In this document: positions 24,501-32,891 of the stretch, one piece after another
How the letters are laid out: the number at the start of each line of letters is the position of its first letter
Position numbering within the stretch: position 1 is the first letter of the stretch
Assembly: GCA_964610315.1 (NCBI GenBank)
Contig: CAZSVM010000001.1
Span: 104,291-168,290 of the forward strand
DNA: 64,000 nt
From: JAQVEM01 sp964610315
GTDB lineage: Bacteria; Actinomycetota; Humimicrobiia; Humimicrobiales; Humimicrobiaceae
Reading direction: 5' to 3'
Notes under the pieces: generated by a model
Seen by the model: only the letters and a program-made list of their open reading frames with translations
Databases searched by the model: none
Told to the model about the DNA's origin: nothing
Made by a program: the position numbers and the translations under genes

Positions 24501-25449
24501 AGATTCCCTTTTTATTTAATTTTATTTCTTCTCTATATTGTTCAATAATCTTTAAAATTCTTGCCTGAGTCAGTTTGCCATGTATATTTTCACCAACCAT
24601 CATTACCGGAGCTAAACCACAACAACCAAGACAGGCAACTGTTTCCAGAGTAAAATTCATATCATCGGTAGTCTCACCCGTCTTTATGCCCAGCTCTCTT
24701 TCCAAAGCACTTACAATCATTGATGATCCTTTAACATGACAGGTTGTACCTACGCAAACTTTTATCAGGTATCTTCCTACGGGTTTGAGACTGAAGGCAT
24801 TATAGAAAGTTGCCATTCGGTATATTAGACTAAGAGGAATATCCAGTTCTTGAGAGGCGTATCTCAGTATATTCTCCGGTAAATAATTATATGTTGTATT
24901 AATGTCCTGTAAAAGGGATACAAGAGACGCCTTTTTACTCTTATATTCTTTTATTATCTTTGCCATCTTTTCCAGATCTTCTGCGGAAAGCTTTACTTCT
25001 TCTTTTTCAGGCTCAATATAAATTATGTTTCTTACAGGACAATTATCAACACATAACGCACAACCGGTACATTTTTCCTCGTCAATATAACGCGCTCTTT
25101 TTTTCAAAGTCACAGTAAAATTACCTGGTTGACCTTTTATATCTCTTATATCAGCCATGGTGATAATTTCAATATCTTTGTGACGGCCAATCTCAACCAA
25201 CCGGGGAGCCATAGTACACATAGCACAATCATTGGTAGGGAAGGTTTTATCCAACTGGGACATTACTCCGCCAATGGAGGGTTTTGTTTCCACCAGATAT
25301 ACTTTTATCCCTGATTCAGCAAGATCAAGTGCAGCCTGCATACCGCCAATTCCTCCACCAACAACCATAGCCGCGCCAACCTTTTTCTGATTTACAACAT
25401 CCATTTCATTATTCTTAATATTTCCCTTCTGTTTTTTTATCTTTTCCAT
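24481..25449 (-). CDS. Fusion of an HdrA N-terminal module with a NuoE domain
   Basis: Residues 27-140 equal the N-terminal part of double-module HdrA: FAD Rossmann motif (VVGGGIGGMQAA), GVMSQLDKTFPTNDCAMC, RYIDEEKCTGCALC and VDNCPV. Homology to HdrA stops there. From about residue 155 a helical linker leads into a NuoE/HndA-type thioredoxin-like [2Fe-2S] domain (ATFYNAFS, CVGTTCHVKGS, CLGCCGLAP). The FAD piece is precisely the one missing from the NuoG-HdrA protein at 16096-19383. I infer that both proteins together rebuild one HdrA carrying NuoE and NuoG extensions. A GAGG ribosome binding site 8 bases before the ATG supports this start. The total length is 322 residues. Confidence 0.88.
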   Translation of the reverse strand: MEKIKKQKGNIKNNEMDVVNQKKVGAAMVVGGGIGGMQAALDLAESGIKVYLVETKPSIGGVMSQLDKTFPTNDCAMCTMAPRLVEIGRHKDIEIITMADIRDIKGQPGNFTVTLKKRARYIDEEKCTGCALCVDNCPVRNIIYIEPEKEEVKLSAEDLEKMAKIIKEYKSKKASLVSLLQDINTTYNYLPENILRYASQELDIPLSLIYRMATFYNAFSLKPVGRYLIKVCVGTTCHVKGSSMIVSALERELGIKTGETTDDMNFTLETVACLGCCGLAPVMMVGENIHGKLTQARILKIIEQYREEIKLNKKGIYAKNKN

Positions 25450-25469
25450 ATTGCATCCTCTACCTTATG

Positions 25470-26315
25470 TTAATATTCATTCGGTAATCCCTGTAATTCT
25501 TTATAAGTAAATACAGGCCCGTCTTTACATACATATTTAGGCCCGATATTACATCTTCCACACTTGCCAATCCCGCATTTCATACGCATCTCTAGAGAGA
25601 AAAAAATCTTATCTAGCTTAAAGCCTAGGTCCATTATTGGCAGCATGGTAAACTTTACCATTATAAGAGGACCGCATATAAGAGCAACGCTATTTTTAGA
25701 ACTCGGCGCCACCTCCTTTAACACATTCGGTACCAATCCGACATGACCTTTCCAGTTTTCGTCTCCTCTGTCCACTGTTAGGTGGACATTTATATCATCT
25801 CTTTCTTCCCACTGTTTCAATTCTGATTTATAAATAAGTTCGCCAGGACTGCGTGCACCATAGAGTACAGTTACATCTTTAAAACGGTGCCTGTTTTTTT
25901 TATGAAGTACATATCTGGTAAGCGATCTTAAAGTGGTAAGAGCAAATCCCCCGCCTATAATTACCAGATTTTTCCCTTCAAAATCTTTCATAGGAAATCC
26001 ATTTCCATAAGGACCTCTTATACCAATTACATCTCCCGGGCAAAGATTATGCAGAGAGCTAGTAACTGTACCTGTGTTATATTTCTTAACAGTGAACTGC
26101 ACTAACCCTTCATCCATAGGTGATGAAGCAATCCCGATGGGCGCTTCACCTATTCCCAGCACTGATATTTCTGCAAACTGTCCGCAAGCATATTTAAACT
26201 TTTCGGTGTCTTCTTTAACATTAAATACCAGATCAAATGTTTTAATATCCCTGGCCTCATTTTCAATAGTAATCTTTTTTATAGTTACCGGTATAGGTAT
26301 ATATGGATTACTCAT
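25470..26315 (-). CDS. FAD/NAD(P)H-binding [2Fe-2S] reductase subunit (FlxA/HydG/AsrB-like)
   Basis: The protein has the ferredoxin-NADP-reductase fold: an FAD-binding beta barrel (CGQFAEISVLGIGEAPIGIASS), a pyrophosphate-binding RGPYGNGFP, the NAD(P)-binding GGGFALTTLRSL and CGPLIMVKF, and a C-terminal [2Fe-2S] motif (CGIGKCGRC...C). The length of 281 residues is normal. It belongs to the family of sulfhydrogenase gamma, AsrB and FlxA. In the Flx-Hdr systems of sulfate reducers, FlxA is the NADH entry point to HdrA. It precedes HdrA-NuoE in the run and follows the FlxB-like gene. Confidence 0.88.
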   Translation of the reverse strand: MSNPYIPIPVTIKKITIENEARDIKTFDLVFNVKEDTEKFKYACGQFAEISVLGIGEAPIGIASSPMDEGLVQFTVKKYNTGTVTSSLHNLCPGDVIGIRGPYGNGFPMKDFEGKNLVIIGGGFALTTLRSLTRYVLHKKNRHRFKDVTVLYGARSPGELIYKSELKQWEERDDINVHLTVDRGDENWKGHVGLVPNVLKEVAPSSKNSVALICGPLIMVKFTMLPIMDLGFKLDKIFFSLEMRMKCGIGKCGRCNIGPKYVCKDGPVFTYKELQGLPNEY

Positions 26316-26341
26316 AATCTTCCTTCCGACAATGTAAATCC

Positions 26342-27457
26342 TTAAATCTTCTTATCTTCACGCAATGATCCAAACGACATCAGTGACACCAGCGCTTCTC
26401 TTAAATCAAGATTTACCGGACAATTTCTAATACAGCGCCCGCAGCCTACACAGAATATTTCTTTAAAATTCTCCGGACAATAATTAAATTTGTGCATAAT
26501 TCTCTGCCGCATTCTTTCTTTATAAGTTGGCCGAGGATTGTGTCCAGAGGCATGTAAGGTAAATAAAGGAAACATACAGGAATCCCAACAACGTATCCTC
26601 TTACCTCTGGATGGTGCCAAACCTCCTGTTTCATGATCCATTTCATCGGTAATATTAAAACAGTAGCAAGTAGGGCAAAGATAAGTACAAATGCCGCAAC
26701 CCAGGCATTTTTGATGAATTTCATTCCACAAAGAAATATCAAAAGCTTCATCCAATTTTTCTTTAATATTCTGCAGGTCAACCGCGGAACGAATTTTTTT
26801 CAAACTTAAATCCATGAGTTTATTTTTCTTTTCTATATCAGATTTTTTAGCCTCCTTAAACCAGCTGTTAAAATTTTCAATAAATTTTTCACCCCTTTTA
26901 GTTACTGGCTTAACAAGAATATTCTCCTCCAAATCAAACAAGATAACATCCGATCCTTCTTCATTGTCCGGCTTCCCTTTCAGGGAAGTGCAAAAACAGG
27001 TAATTTGCGGTTTATTGCATGCCAGAGAGATAATAGTTGCTCGTTTTCTCTTCTCCAGATAGTAAGGATCCTGAAAATCATCTCCTCCAAAGAGTTTATC
27101 CAGCATAGAAAAAGCCTGGGCGTCACAAGGCCGGATTCCAAAAATCAAATAATTCTTAGTTTCGGAAGAATAGCTTTTAGACTCACCTACAGGTGTAAAC
27201 GTCATACTCCCGTCGGACAGAGTCGAAGTTCCTGCTTTGAAAGGAAATAAGGTTTCTACTTTAGGAAAGAATATTTCTTTGGGTGAAATTTTTGTATTAC
27301 GATAATTCCAGGGGATATTCTGGCCGGAATTGAATATAGAGAAACGAATATCACCATCTTTCTCCACAGGTACAAAGATATCATATTCTTCCTTTAAACT
27401 ATCTAAAAATTTTAATATGTCTTTCTTTTTAATAATTTTTAACTTTGTATTTTCCAT
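26342..27457 (-). CDS. [4Fe-4S] electron-transfer subunit (FlxB/HydB/AsrA-like)
   Basis: The 371-residue protein shares its layout with sulfhydrogenase beta (HydB) and anaerobic sulfite reductase A: an N-terminal alpha/beta domain with FGIRPCDAQAF and the CFCTS segment, then two [4Fe-4S] motifs (CLGCGICTYLCPTCYC and CVGCGRCIRNCP). Two paralogues in this window belong to the hydBGDA operons. Here it is encoded next to the FlxA-like reductase and the FlxC-like protein, so it would relay electrons from NAD(P)H towards MvhD and HdrA. Confidence 0.87.
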   Translation of the reverse strand: MENTKLKIIKKKDILKFLDSLKEEYDIFVPVEKDGDIRFSIFNSGQNIPWNYRNTKISPKEIFFPKVETLFPFKAGTSTLSDGSMTFTPVGESKSYSSETKNYLIFGIRPCDAQAFSMLDKLFGGDDFQDPYYLEKRKRATIISLACNKPQITCFCTSLKGKPDNEEGSDVILFDLEENILVKPVTKRGEKFIENFNSWFKEAKKSDIEKKNKLMDLSLKKIRSAVDLQNIKEKLDEAFDISLWNEIHQKCLGCGICTYLCPTCYCFNITDEMDHETGGLAPSRGKRIRCWDSCMFPLFTLHASGHNPRPTYKERMRQRIMHKFNYCPENFKEIFCVGCGRCIRNCPVNLDLREALVSLMSFGSLREDKKI

Positions 27458-27469
27458 TCTTAACTCGAT

Positions 27470-28462
27470 TTATGGCTCGGTAATAAATTCTTGTTTATCA
27501 TCAGATTTAAAAGTTGCCAGTGGTGGAGTCTCTTCTAGTGAAATCCCCGCCTCATACCCAAAAAACTCTTTTACGTCTTTTATCAATTTATAAGTAAAAA
27601 TTCGCAGATCGATTCCCATTGGGCAAGCTCGTACACAAGCTCCGCAATCGATACAACGTCCTGCCTGATGAAATATCCGTCCAATATGGAAAAACATAAT
27701 ATCCGAAATATTATCGGTCACCCCTATCCATTTTGGCTTGGTTTGTTCGGCAAAGCATTCTTTGCAATAACAATTGGGACACGCCTGACGGCAAGCATAA
27801 CATCTTATACATTTTGAAACCTGTTCCTGAAAATACTTCCATCTTTCTTCAATGGGTTTTTTTTCAAACTCTTCAATAAATGCTGCCCGTTCTTTTTCTT
27901 TAGTCTTTCTTTTTTCTTCTCCGATCAAAACATCATAGATCACTGGAGCAGTATATTGACAACTCTTACACACTTCAGCCAGTAGCTCTTCTTTTTTAAG
28001 TTCTATCTTTTTTTTATCCTCATCTTCAACCAGCACCTTGCCACCTTTCTCCTCGGCGGCTACTATCTCAACCTCTTGCATTTTACATCCAGCATTTTGT
28101 ATCTTTCCTATATCTATCATTCCCTCACAGTTAATTCCAATTATATAGAGATTTTCTCTTGGTATTTGATGTTCCTTTACCAGACCTACTATAGAACGGC
28201 CGTCACATCCTTTGGCCAGGATACCTATTCTGGGTAATTTTACTTCCTTCTTCTGCAGCTGAGGAAGAAAAAACCTGGGAAGATATACAGCTAAATTATT
28301 AGAACAATAGGAATTCCAAATTAATTTCTCTACATCGTCCGGTTTAGTAATAAAACAGGGTGTTGCCCTCAAAGGTAAAGTTCCCTCACTATAACCGATA
28401 AAAATATCAATTTTGTTTTCTTTGAATAGTTTTTTTACCGTTTCTTTTATTTTTTCAATCAT
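27470..28462 (-). CDS. Iron-sulfur protein (FlxC-like)
   Basis: The 330-residue protein has an N-terminal domain with KGCDGRSIVGL and GINCEGM, a pattern seen in FrhB/FdhB-like and FlxC-like proteins. A CKSC follows, and then two [4Fe-4S] motifs (CIRCYACRQACPNCYC with an additional KECF, and CIDCGACVRACP). Gene order hdrC-hdrA-mvhD-flxC-flxB-flxA mirrors the flxABCD-hdrABC clusters of sulfate-reducing and fermenting bacteria, where mvhD corresponds to flxD. It may connect the FlxAB reductase with MvhD. The 79-base gap to mvhD carries no gene. Confidence 0.8.
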   Translation of the reverse strand: MIEKIKETVKKLFKENKIDIFIGYSEGTLPLRATPCFITKPDDVEKLIWNSYCSNNLAVYLPRFFLPQLQKKEVKLPRIGILAKGCDGRSIVGLVKEHQIPRENLYIIGINCEGMIDIGKIQNAGCKMQEVEIVAAEEKGGKVLVEDEDKKKIELKKEELLAEVCKSCQYTAPVIYDVLIGEEKRKTKEKERAAFIEEFEKKPIEERWKYFQEQVSKCIRCYACRQACPNCYCKECFAEQTKPKWIGVTDNISDIMFFHIGRIFHQAGRCIDCGACVRACPMGIDLRIFTYKLIKDVKEFFGYEAGISLEETPPLATFKSDDKQEFITEP

Positions 28463-28541
28463 TTCGCTTATCCGCCAGTATTATTAGTTTTTTCGGATCT
28501 GTCTTAAATAAAAAATAATGAACATAACCTTTTTTATAGAT

Positions 28542-28970
28542 TTAAAATTCTTTTACCATTTTTTTAACAGGACCTAATTTTTTCACTTCCCCGGTAACTT
28601 TCTCTATAATCTGGGCAAAGCGGCCGCCTTCCGCTGCCGAGACCCAGGAAAATTGTACCCTGGCCGGCTCAATTCCAATATATTCCAGGAAACTCTTTAG
28701 TAACGCAAATTTTCTCCGAGCAATTAAATTCCCACTGATATAATGGCAGTCTCCAGGATGACAACCAGAAACTAAAACGCCATCGACACCGTTCTGTAAT
28801 GCTTTTATAATATAGAAAGGATTCACTCTTCCCGAACATGGTACTCGAATAACTCGTATATTGGATGGATATTGAGTCCGCGAGACTCCCGCTAAATCAG
28901 CTCCAGCATACGAACACCAGTTGCAGAGAAAAGCAACTATTTTAGGTTCCCAGTTCTTTGTATTTTCCAT
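28542..28970 (-). CDS. mvhD: MvhD-family [2Fe-2S] electron-transfer subunit (copy 3, FlxD-like)
   Basis: The 142-residue protein has the family cysteines in FLCNWCSYAGAD, PCSGRVNP and GCHPGDCHY. It differs from the other two copies by a single Cys at the start (FLC instead of FCC) and by a C-terminus LGPVKKMVKEF in place of LGPSPFKM. It lacks the 67-residue partner gene. It begins 2 bases after the hdrA stop and would connect the FlxABC module to the HdrA at 28973-31993. Confidence 0.92.
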   Translation of the reverse strand: MENTKNWEPKIVAFLCNWCSYAGADLAGVSRTQYPSNIRVIRVPCSGRVNPFYIIKALQNGVDGVLVSGCHPGDCHYISGNLIARRKFALLKSFLEYIGIEPARVQFSWVSAAEGGRFAQIIEKVTGEVKKLGPVKKMVKEF

Positions 28971-28972
28971 CT

Positions 28973-31900
28973 CTAAATAACCTCTAATGCCGCCAGAATT
29001 TGTTCATCTTTAAAACCCTTTAAATCTATAGCGTTAGCCCGACAAGAAGAAACACAAGCGCCACAACCCTTACATAACGCCTCGTTTATCACGGCAACCT
29101 TTTCTTTTTCATCAAGTTCCAACGCTTTATAGGGACAAACTTCGACACAGAGTCCACAGCCTGAACATCTGTCTTTGCGTATCTCGGAAATCTTACCCTC
29201 GGCTTGTAAATATTCTTTGGTCAGGATAGTCATCGCCCGGGCAGCAGAAGCTTTAGCCTGGGTAATGGCTTCTGATATATCTTTAGGATAGTGAGCCAAT
29301 CCACACACAAAAATCCCATCGGTAGCAAAATCTACCGGCCGCAACTTGACATGTGCTTCCAGGAAAAAGCCTTCAGCATTTAACGGTACTTTCAGCATCT
29401 GGGATAACTTCTTGTTTCCATTATTAGCAACGATCCCTGAGCTAAGTACCAAAAGATCCGTACCTATAAGAAGATCCCGGTTTAGAATTAAGTCTTTTAC
29501 CTTTATATTGAGTTTACCATCATCATTTCTTACCTCTGGCTTAGACTCCTCTTCATAACGAATAAAAATTACTCCCTCTTCCCTGGCTTTTTTGTAATAG
29601 AGCTCTTTTATCCCATAGCTTCTTATATCTCTATAAAGAATATAAATATTTATTTTAGGATTGAGTTCTTTGAGCTTTAAGGCATTTTTTATAGCTTGAG
29701 AGCAGCACACCCGACTACAATAAGGTCTCTCTTCATCCCGTGAACCTACACATTGGATCATAACCACGGTATTCAACATTGGGGAATTAGTATTCGTCAA
29801 TTGTTCACCATTCACTGCTAACCATTCTTCCAGCTGCCTTTGGGTAACAATTCTATCATCTTGACCATAAAGGTATTCAGTGGGTTTATATTCATCAGCT
29901 CCGGTAGACACGATAACTACTCCGTGTTCAATTTCTCTCTTATTCCCATTTTCAGTAGCCAATAATGTCTTGAAATTACCTACGTAGCCGGTTATTTCCT
30001 TAATTTCACTCTTTGTGTAGAGATTGATCATCTTATTAGACTTCACTCTCTCTATAAGCAAGTTGAGGAAATCCTGGGTTTTCTCGCCACTTAAAGTATA
30101 GTGGATGTAGCGAAAATTTCCTCCCAGGTCAGCTTCTTTTTCTACTAAATAAACTTCAAACCCTTGATCAGCTAGTTCAAGACTGGCAACCATACCAGCT
30201 ACTCCGCCTCCGATAACCAGGGCTTTTTTATTTATATCAAGAGTTGCTTTGGAAAGAGAGCTAAATAATCTTACCTTAGAAACTGCCATGCGTATCAGAT
30301 CACAAGCCTTTTTGGTAGCTAAATCCTTTTCATTCTGGTGTACCCAGGAACACTGCTCACGAATATTGGCAAACTCAAAAAGATAGGGATTCAATCCTGA
30401 AGTTTGAAGAGTTTTCTGAAACAGAGGTTCATGGGTCCTTGGCGTGCAAGCGGCAACCACAACCCTATTCAGATTTTTTTCTTTTATCTTTTCATTAATT
30501 AATCTTTGTGAATCCTGTGAACAAGCAAACATAAATTCCTGAGAATGAACCACTCCGCCTAAAGTTGAAGCATACTTAACAGCTTCAGCTACATCAACAG
30601 TAGCAGCAATGTTGATTCCACACCGACAAACAAAAACACCTATCCGTGGTGGCTGCCCCTCAATATTTATCTCCTGAGGCAGTTCCTCCTTTATTTCTTT
30701 AACTGGAAACTCCACCAGCAAAGAAGAAGCACCAGATACGCTTCCAGAAGCTTCCATTACTGTTTCCGGTATATCTTTTGGCCCGGAAAAAGTTCCCGCT
30801 ACAAATATACCCTCTCTGGAAGTAGAAATCGGTCTAAATGAAGATGCTTTCGAAAACCCACATTCATTTAACTCGATATTCAATTTCTTAGCTGTTTGCT
30901 TGATTTTACCCGTAGATAACAGGCCAACCGAAAGAACCACTAATTCAAATTCTTCTCTTTTTATTTTGCCTCCATCGGTGGCATACTGAATGACCAAATC
31001 CTCGGTACCTGGATTAACCTCCACCGAAGAAATACGGGCATGAATAAAATGCGCCTTATAATCATTTTTCGCTCTGTCTACAAACTTGTCAAAATCTTTA
31101 CCATAAGCCCGTATATCCATATAAAATATGGAAGTCTTGACTTCAGAAATATGCTCCCGAACAAGTATCACATCTTTGGTTGCCTGCATACAGCATACAG
31201 CAGAGCAGTATTCATTACCTAACTGCATATCCCTGGAACCAACGCACTGAATAAAGGCGATACTTTTTGGTTCTTTACCATCAGAAGGTCTTAAGACATG
31301 TCCCTGGGTAGGACCGGAAGCACTTAAAATTCTCTCAAACTCAATTGAAGTCATTACATTGGGAAAAGTTTTGTAACCATATTCATCCTTAAGCGTGGCA
31401 TCAAACTCTTCCGAACCCAGAGCCAGAATTACACTTCCTACATCAATCTTTATAATTTCTTCTTTCTGATTAAAGTCAATTGCCTTCATCTCACAGAATT
31501 TTTCACAGACTCTGCACTTACCTTTTTTAAAATAAAGACAATTCTCTTTATCTATTATTGGTATTGCGGGAACAGCCTGAGGAAAAGAAATACGGATGCA
31601 CTTGGTCTTACTTAAACCTTTATTGTATTCATCCGGTATTTTCACCGGACACTTGGTCATACAGATACCACAGCCTGTACATTTTTCTTCGTTAACATAA
31701 CGGGGTTTCTTGATTATAGTTGCCTGGAAATGAGGAGCCTGGCCAGTTATACTCTCCAGCTCGGAATTGGTAATAATCTTAATATAGGGATGCGCCCCTG
31801 CTTCTACTAACTTCGGAGAAAGAATACACATAGCACAATCGTTTGTGGGGAAGGTTTTATCCAATTGGGTCATTCTGCCACCGATACTAGGACCCTTTTC

Positions 31901-31993
31901 TACCAGATACACCTCAATATTCATCTCCGCTAAATCCAAAGCAGCTTGAATTCCAGCTATGCCGCCACCAACAACAAGAACTCTCTTGTGCAT
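28973..31993 (-). CDS. hdrA: HdrA, double-module flavoprotein (copy 3)
   Basis: This 1006-residue protein is the most complete HdrA of the window and a useful ruler for the others. Module 1 has VVGGGIAGIQAA, FPTNDCAMC, CTGCGICMTKCPV, FPQAVP and QCVGSRD...CCMQA. Module 2 has CRCGINI, VIGGGVAGM, a second QCVGSRD...CCSQA and a C-terminal double ferredoxin (CSGCGLC, CKGCGAC). Two flavin sites and about six to eight clusters are therefore expected. It lies between hdrC and mvhD at the head of the run. In Flx-Hdr systems this subunit splits electrons from NADH between ferredoxin and a disulfide acceptor. Fused double HdrA proteins are known from other anaerobes. Confidence 0.93.
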   Translation of the reverse strand: MHKRVLVVGGGIAGIQAALDLAEMNIEVYLVEKGPSIGGRMTQLDKTFPTNDCAMCILSPKLVEAGAHPYIKIITNSELESITGQAPHFQATIIKKPRYVNEEKCTGCGICMTKCPVKIPDEYNKGLSKTKCIRISFPQAVPAIPIIDKENCLYFKKGKCRVCEKFCEMKAIDFNQKEEIIKIDVGSVILALGSEEFDATLKDEYGYKTFPNVMTSIEFERILSASGPTQGHVLRPSDGKEPKSIAFIQCVGSRDMQLGNEYCSAVCCMQATKDVILVREHISEVKTSIFYMDIRAYGKDFDKFVDRAKNDYKAHFIHARISSVEVNPGTEDLVIQYATDGGKIKREEFELVVLSVGLLSTGKIKQTAKKLNIELNECGFSKASSFRPISTSREGIFVAGTFSGPKDIPETVMEASGSVSGASSLLVEFPVKEIKEELPQEINIEGQPPRIGVFVCRCGINIAATVDVAEAVKYASTLGGVVHSQEFMFACSQDSQRLINEKIKEKNLNRVVVAACTPRTHEPLFQKTLQTSGLNPYLFEFANIREQCSWVHQNEKDLATKKACDLIRMAVSKVRLFSSLSKATLDINKKALVIGGGVAGMVASLELADQGFEVYLVEKEADLGGNFRYIHYTLSGEKTQDFLNLLIERVKSNKMINLYTKSEIKEITGYVGNFKTLLATENGNKREIEHGVVIVSTGADEYKPTEYLYGQDDRIVTQRQLEEWLAVNGEQLTNTNSPMLNTVVMIQCVGSRDEERPYCSRVCCSQAIKNALKLKELNPKINIYILYRDIRSYGIKELYYKKAREEGVIFIRYEEESKPEVRNDDGKLNIKVKDLILNRDLLIGTDLLVLSSGIVANNGNKKLSQMLKVPLNAEGFFLEAHVKLRPVDFATDGIFVCGLAHYPKDISEAITQAKASAARAMTILTKEYLQAEGKISEIRKDRCSGCGLCVEVCPYKALELDEKEKVAVINEALCKGCGACVSSCRANAIDLKGFKDEQILAALEVI

Positions 31994-32050
31994 AAATTAT
32001 CCTCTGAATCTCCTTATTCTCATTATTCGCTCTTCCCTTAAGGAAGAGGT

Positions 32051-32554
32051 TTACTCCCCCCCCTCATGATAAGATTTTATAGCATTTAACTTTTGGTCAA
32101 TCTTTGATTTTATTTCTTTAGCTATCTTTTCTTCCGGTTTGAAGGTATGCTTTATAAAGCTACAGCGAATTTCCTGAATAAAACGATCTAAATCTTCTAT
32201 CTGTGCTGAAGTCTGAGCCGGGACATAATTACCTTTGATAGCTAGATATCTTAAGATTCTCATAATATCAGTAAAATTTACTTTCTGTGGACATCGTGCA
32301 TAACAACGGTAACATTCCAAACAAAGCCAGATTGCAGGAGAAGAAAGAACTTCTTTACGCATGCCCAGAAGTATTTGACGCACAATCCTCCGACAATTAA
32401 ATTCCTCATCAATTTCGGTAATGGGGCAACCAGCAACGCAAGTTCCACAAGTAAAACACCTTTTTAAATTTTCTCCACCTGGTTGAGAAGTAATCTCCTC
32501 ACGGAAATTAAAATCTAATTCATTTACAACTATAGCTTTTTTCTTATCTCCCAC
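32051..32554 (-). CDS. hdrC: HdrC, [4Fe-4S] subunit of heterodisulfide-reductase-like complex
   Basis: HdrC carries two [4Fe-4S] clusters from HdrA towards HdrB. The motifs CFTCGTCVAGCP and CLECYRCYARCP match the family, and 167 residues is normal. The start is GTG, supported by an AGGAGG ribosome binding site 9 bases upstream. It is the first gene of the long minus-strand run. No hdrB follows: the next gene is hdrA, and no CCG-domain protein is encoded anywhere in the window. The electron acceptor beyond HdrC is therefore unknown. Confidence 0.9.
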   Translation of the reverse strand: MGDKKKAIVVNELDFNFREEITSQPGGENLKRCFTCGTCVAGCPITEIDEEFNCRRIVRQILLGMRKEVLSSPAIWLCLECYRCYARCPQKVNFTDIMRILRYLAIKGNYVPAQTSAQIEDLDRFIQEIRCSFIKHTFKPEEKIAKEIKSKIDQKLNAIKSYHEGGE

Positions 32555-32891
32555 TTATTCAGCCCTCCTGGTTATATCTTCCACTCTGAAAAATTATCAC
32601 ATTATAACAACATTATAACAACATTATAACAATATTATAACAATATTAAATTGCCTATTTTATTTAATTTATCAGCTATTTACGAAATTTCCCGCGATCA
32701 TTTATAAAATACTATAATATACTTTTATTTCCTGTCAAGGAAAAGAAATAGTTTTTGTTTAGAAAGCTTCTTAAAAGTAAGTTTATAGAGGAACTTAAAA
32801 AAATCATTAAGGTCAAAGAGCCAGCTATCAAAGAATTATCTTTTTTCTTCAAATATAGAGAAAAGATTATTATAATTAAGACGATTTTTAT
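32555..32891. other. Divergent promoter region, 337 bases, between hdrC and the sensor kinase
   Basis: This region drives the Hdr run to the left and the two-component system plus hydBGDA to the right. It holds the 11-base tandem repeats at 32600-32643 and a TATAAT at 32713-32718 without a good -35. A 46-codon open frame (32755-32895, TTG start) overlaps the kinase start by an ATGA; it has no visible ribosome binding site, so I do not call it a gene. Confidence 0.5.
32600..32643. repeat. Four tandem 11-base repeats upstream of the Hdr operon
   Basis: The unit CATTATAACAA is repeated four times head to tail; the fourth has T for C, and a partial fifth follows. The period is close to one DNA helical turn. 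On the minus strand each unit contains TATAAT. It lies about 50-90 bases upstream of hdrC. Confidence 0.85.

Noticed and set aside
24481..25449. Reading the HdrA-NuoE fusion as a simple assembly chimera
   Set aside because: The frame is continuous over 322 codons, the missing HdrA piece complements another protein in the same run, and neighbouring genes are intact.
26446..26781. 111-codon frame on the same strand as the FlxB-like gene but in another frame
   Set aside because: It lies wholly inside the FlxB-like gene, whose two [4Fe-4S] motifs fix the true frame.
32600..32643. Possible CRISPR-like or Rex-operator reading of the 11-base repeats
   Set aside because: The units are adjacent without spacers, so it is not a CRISPR array; the TAACAA half-sites are all in the same orientation, whereas a Rex site needs inverted TTGTTA...TAACAA.
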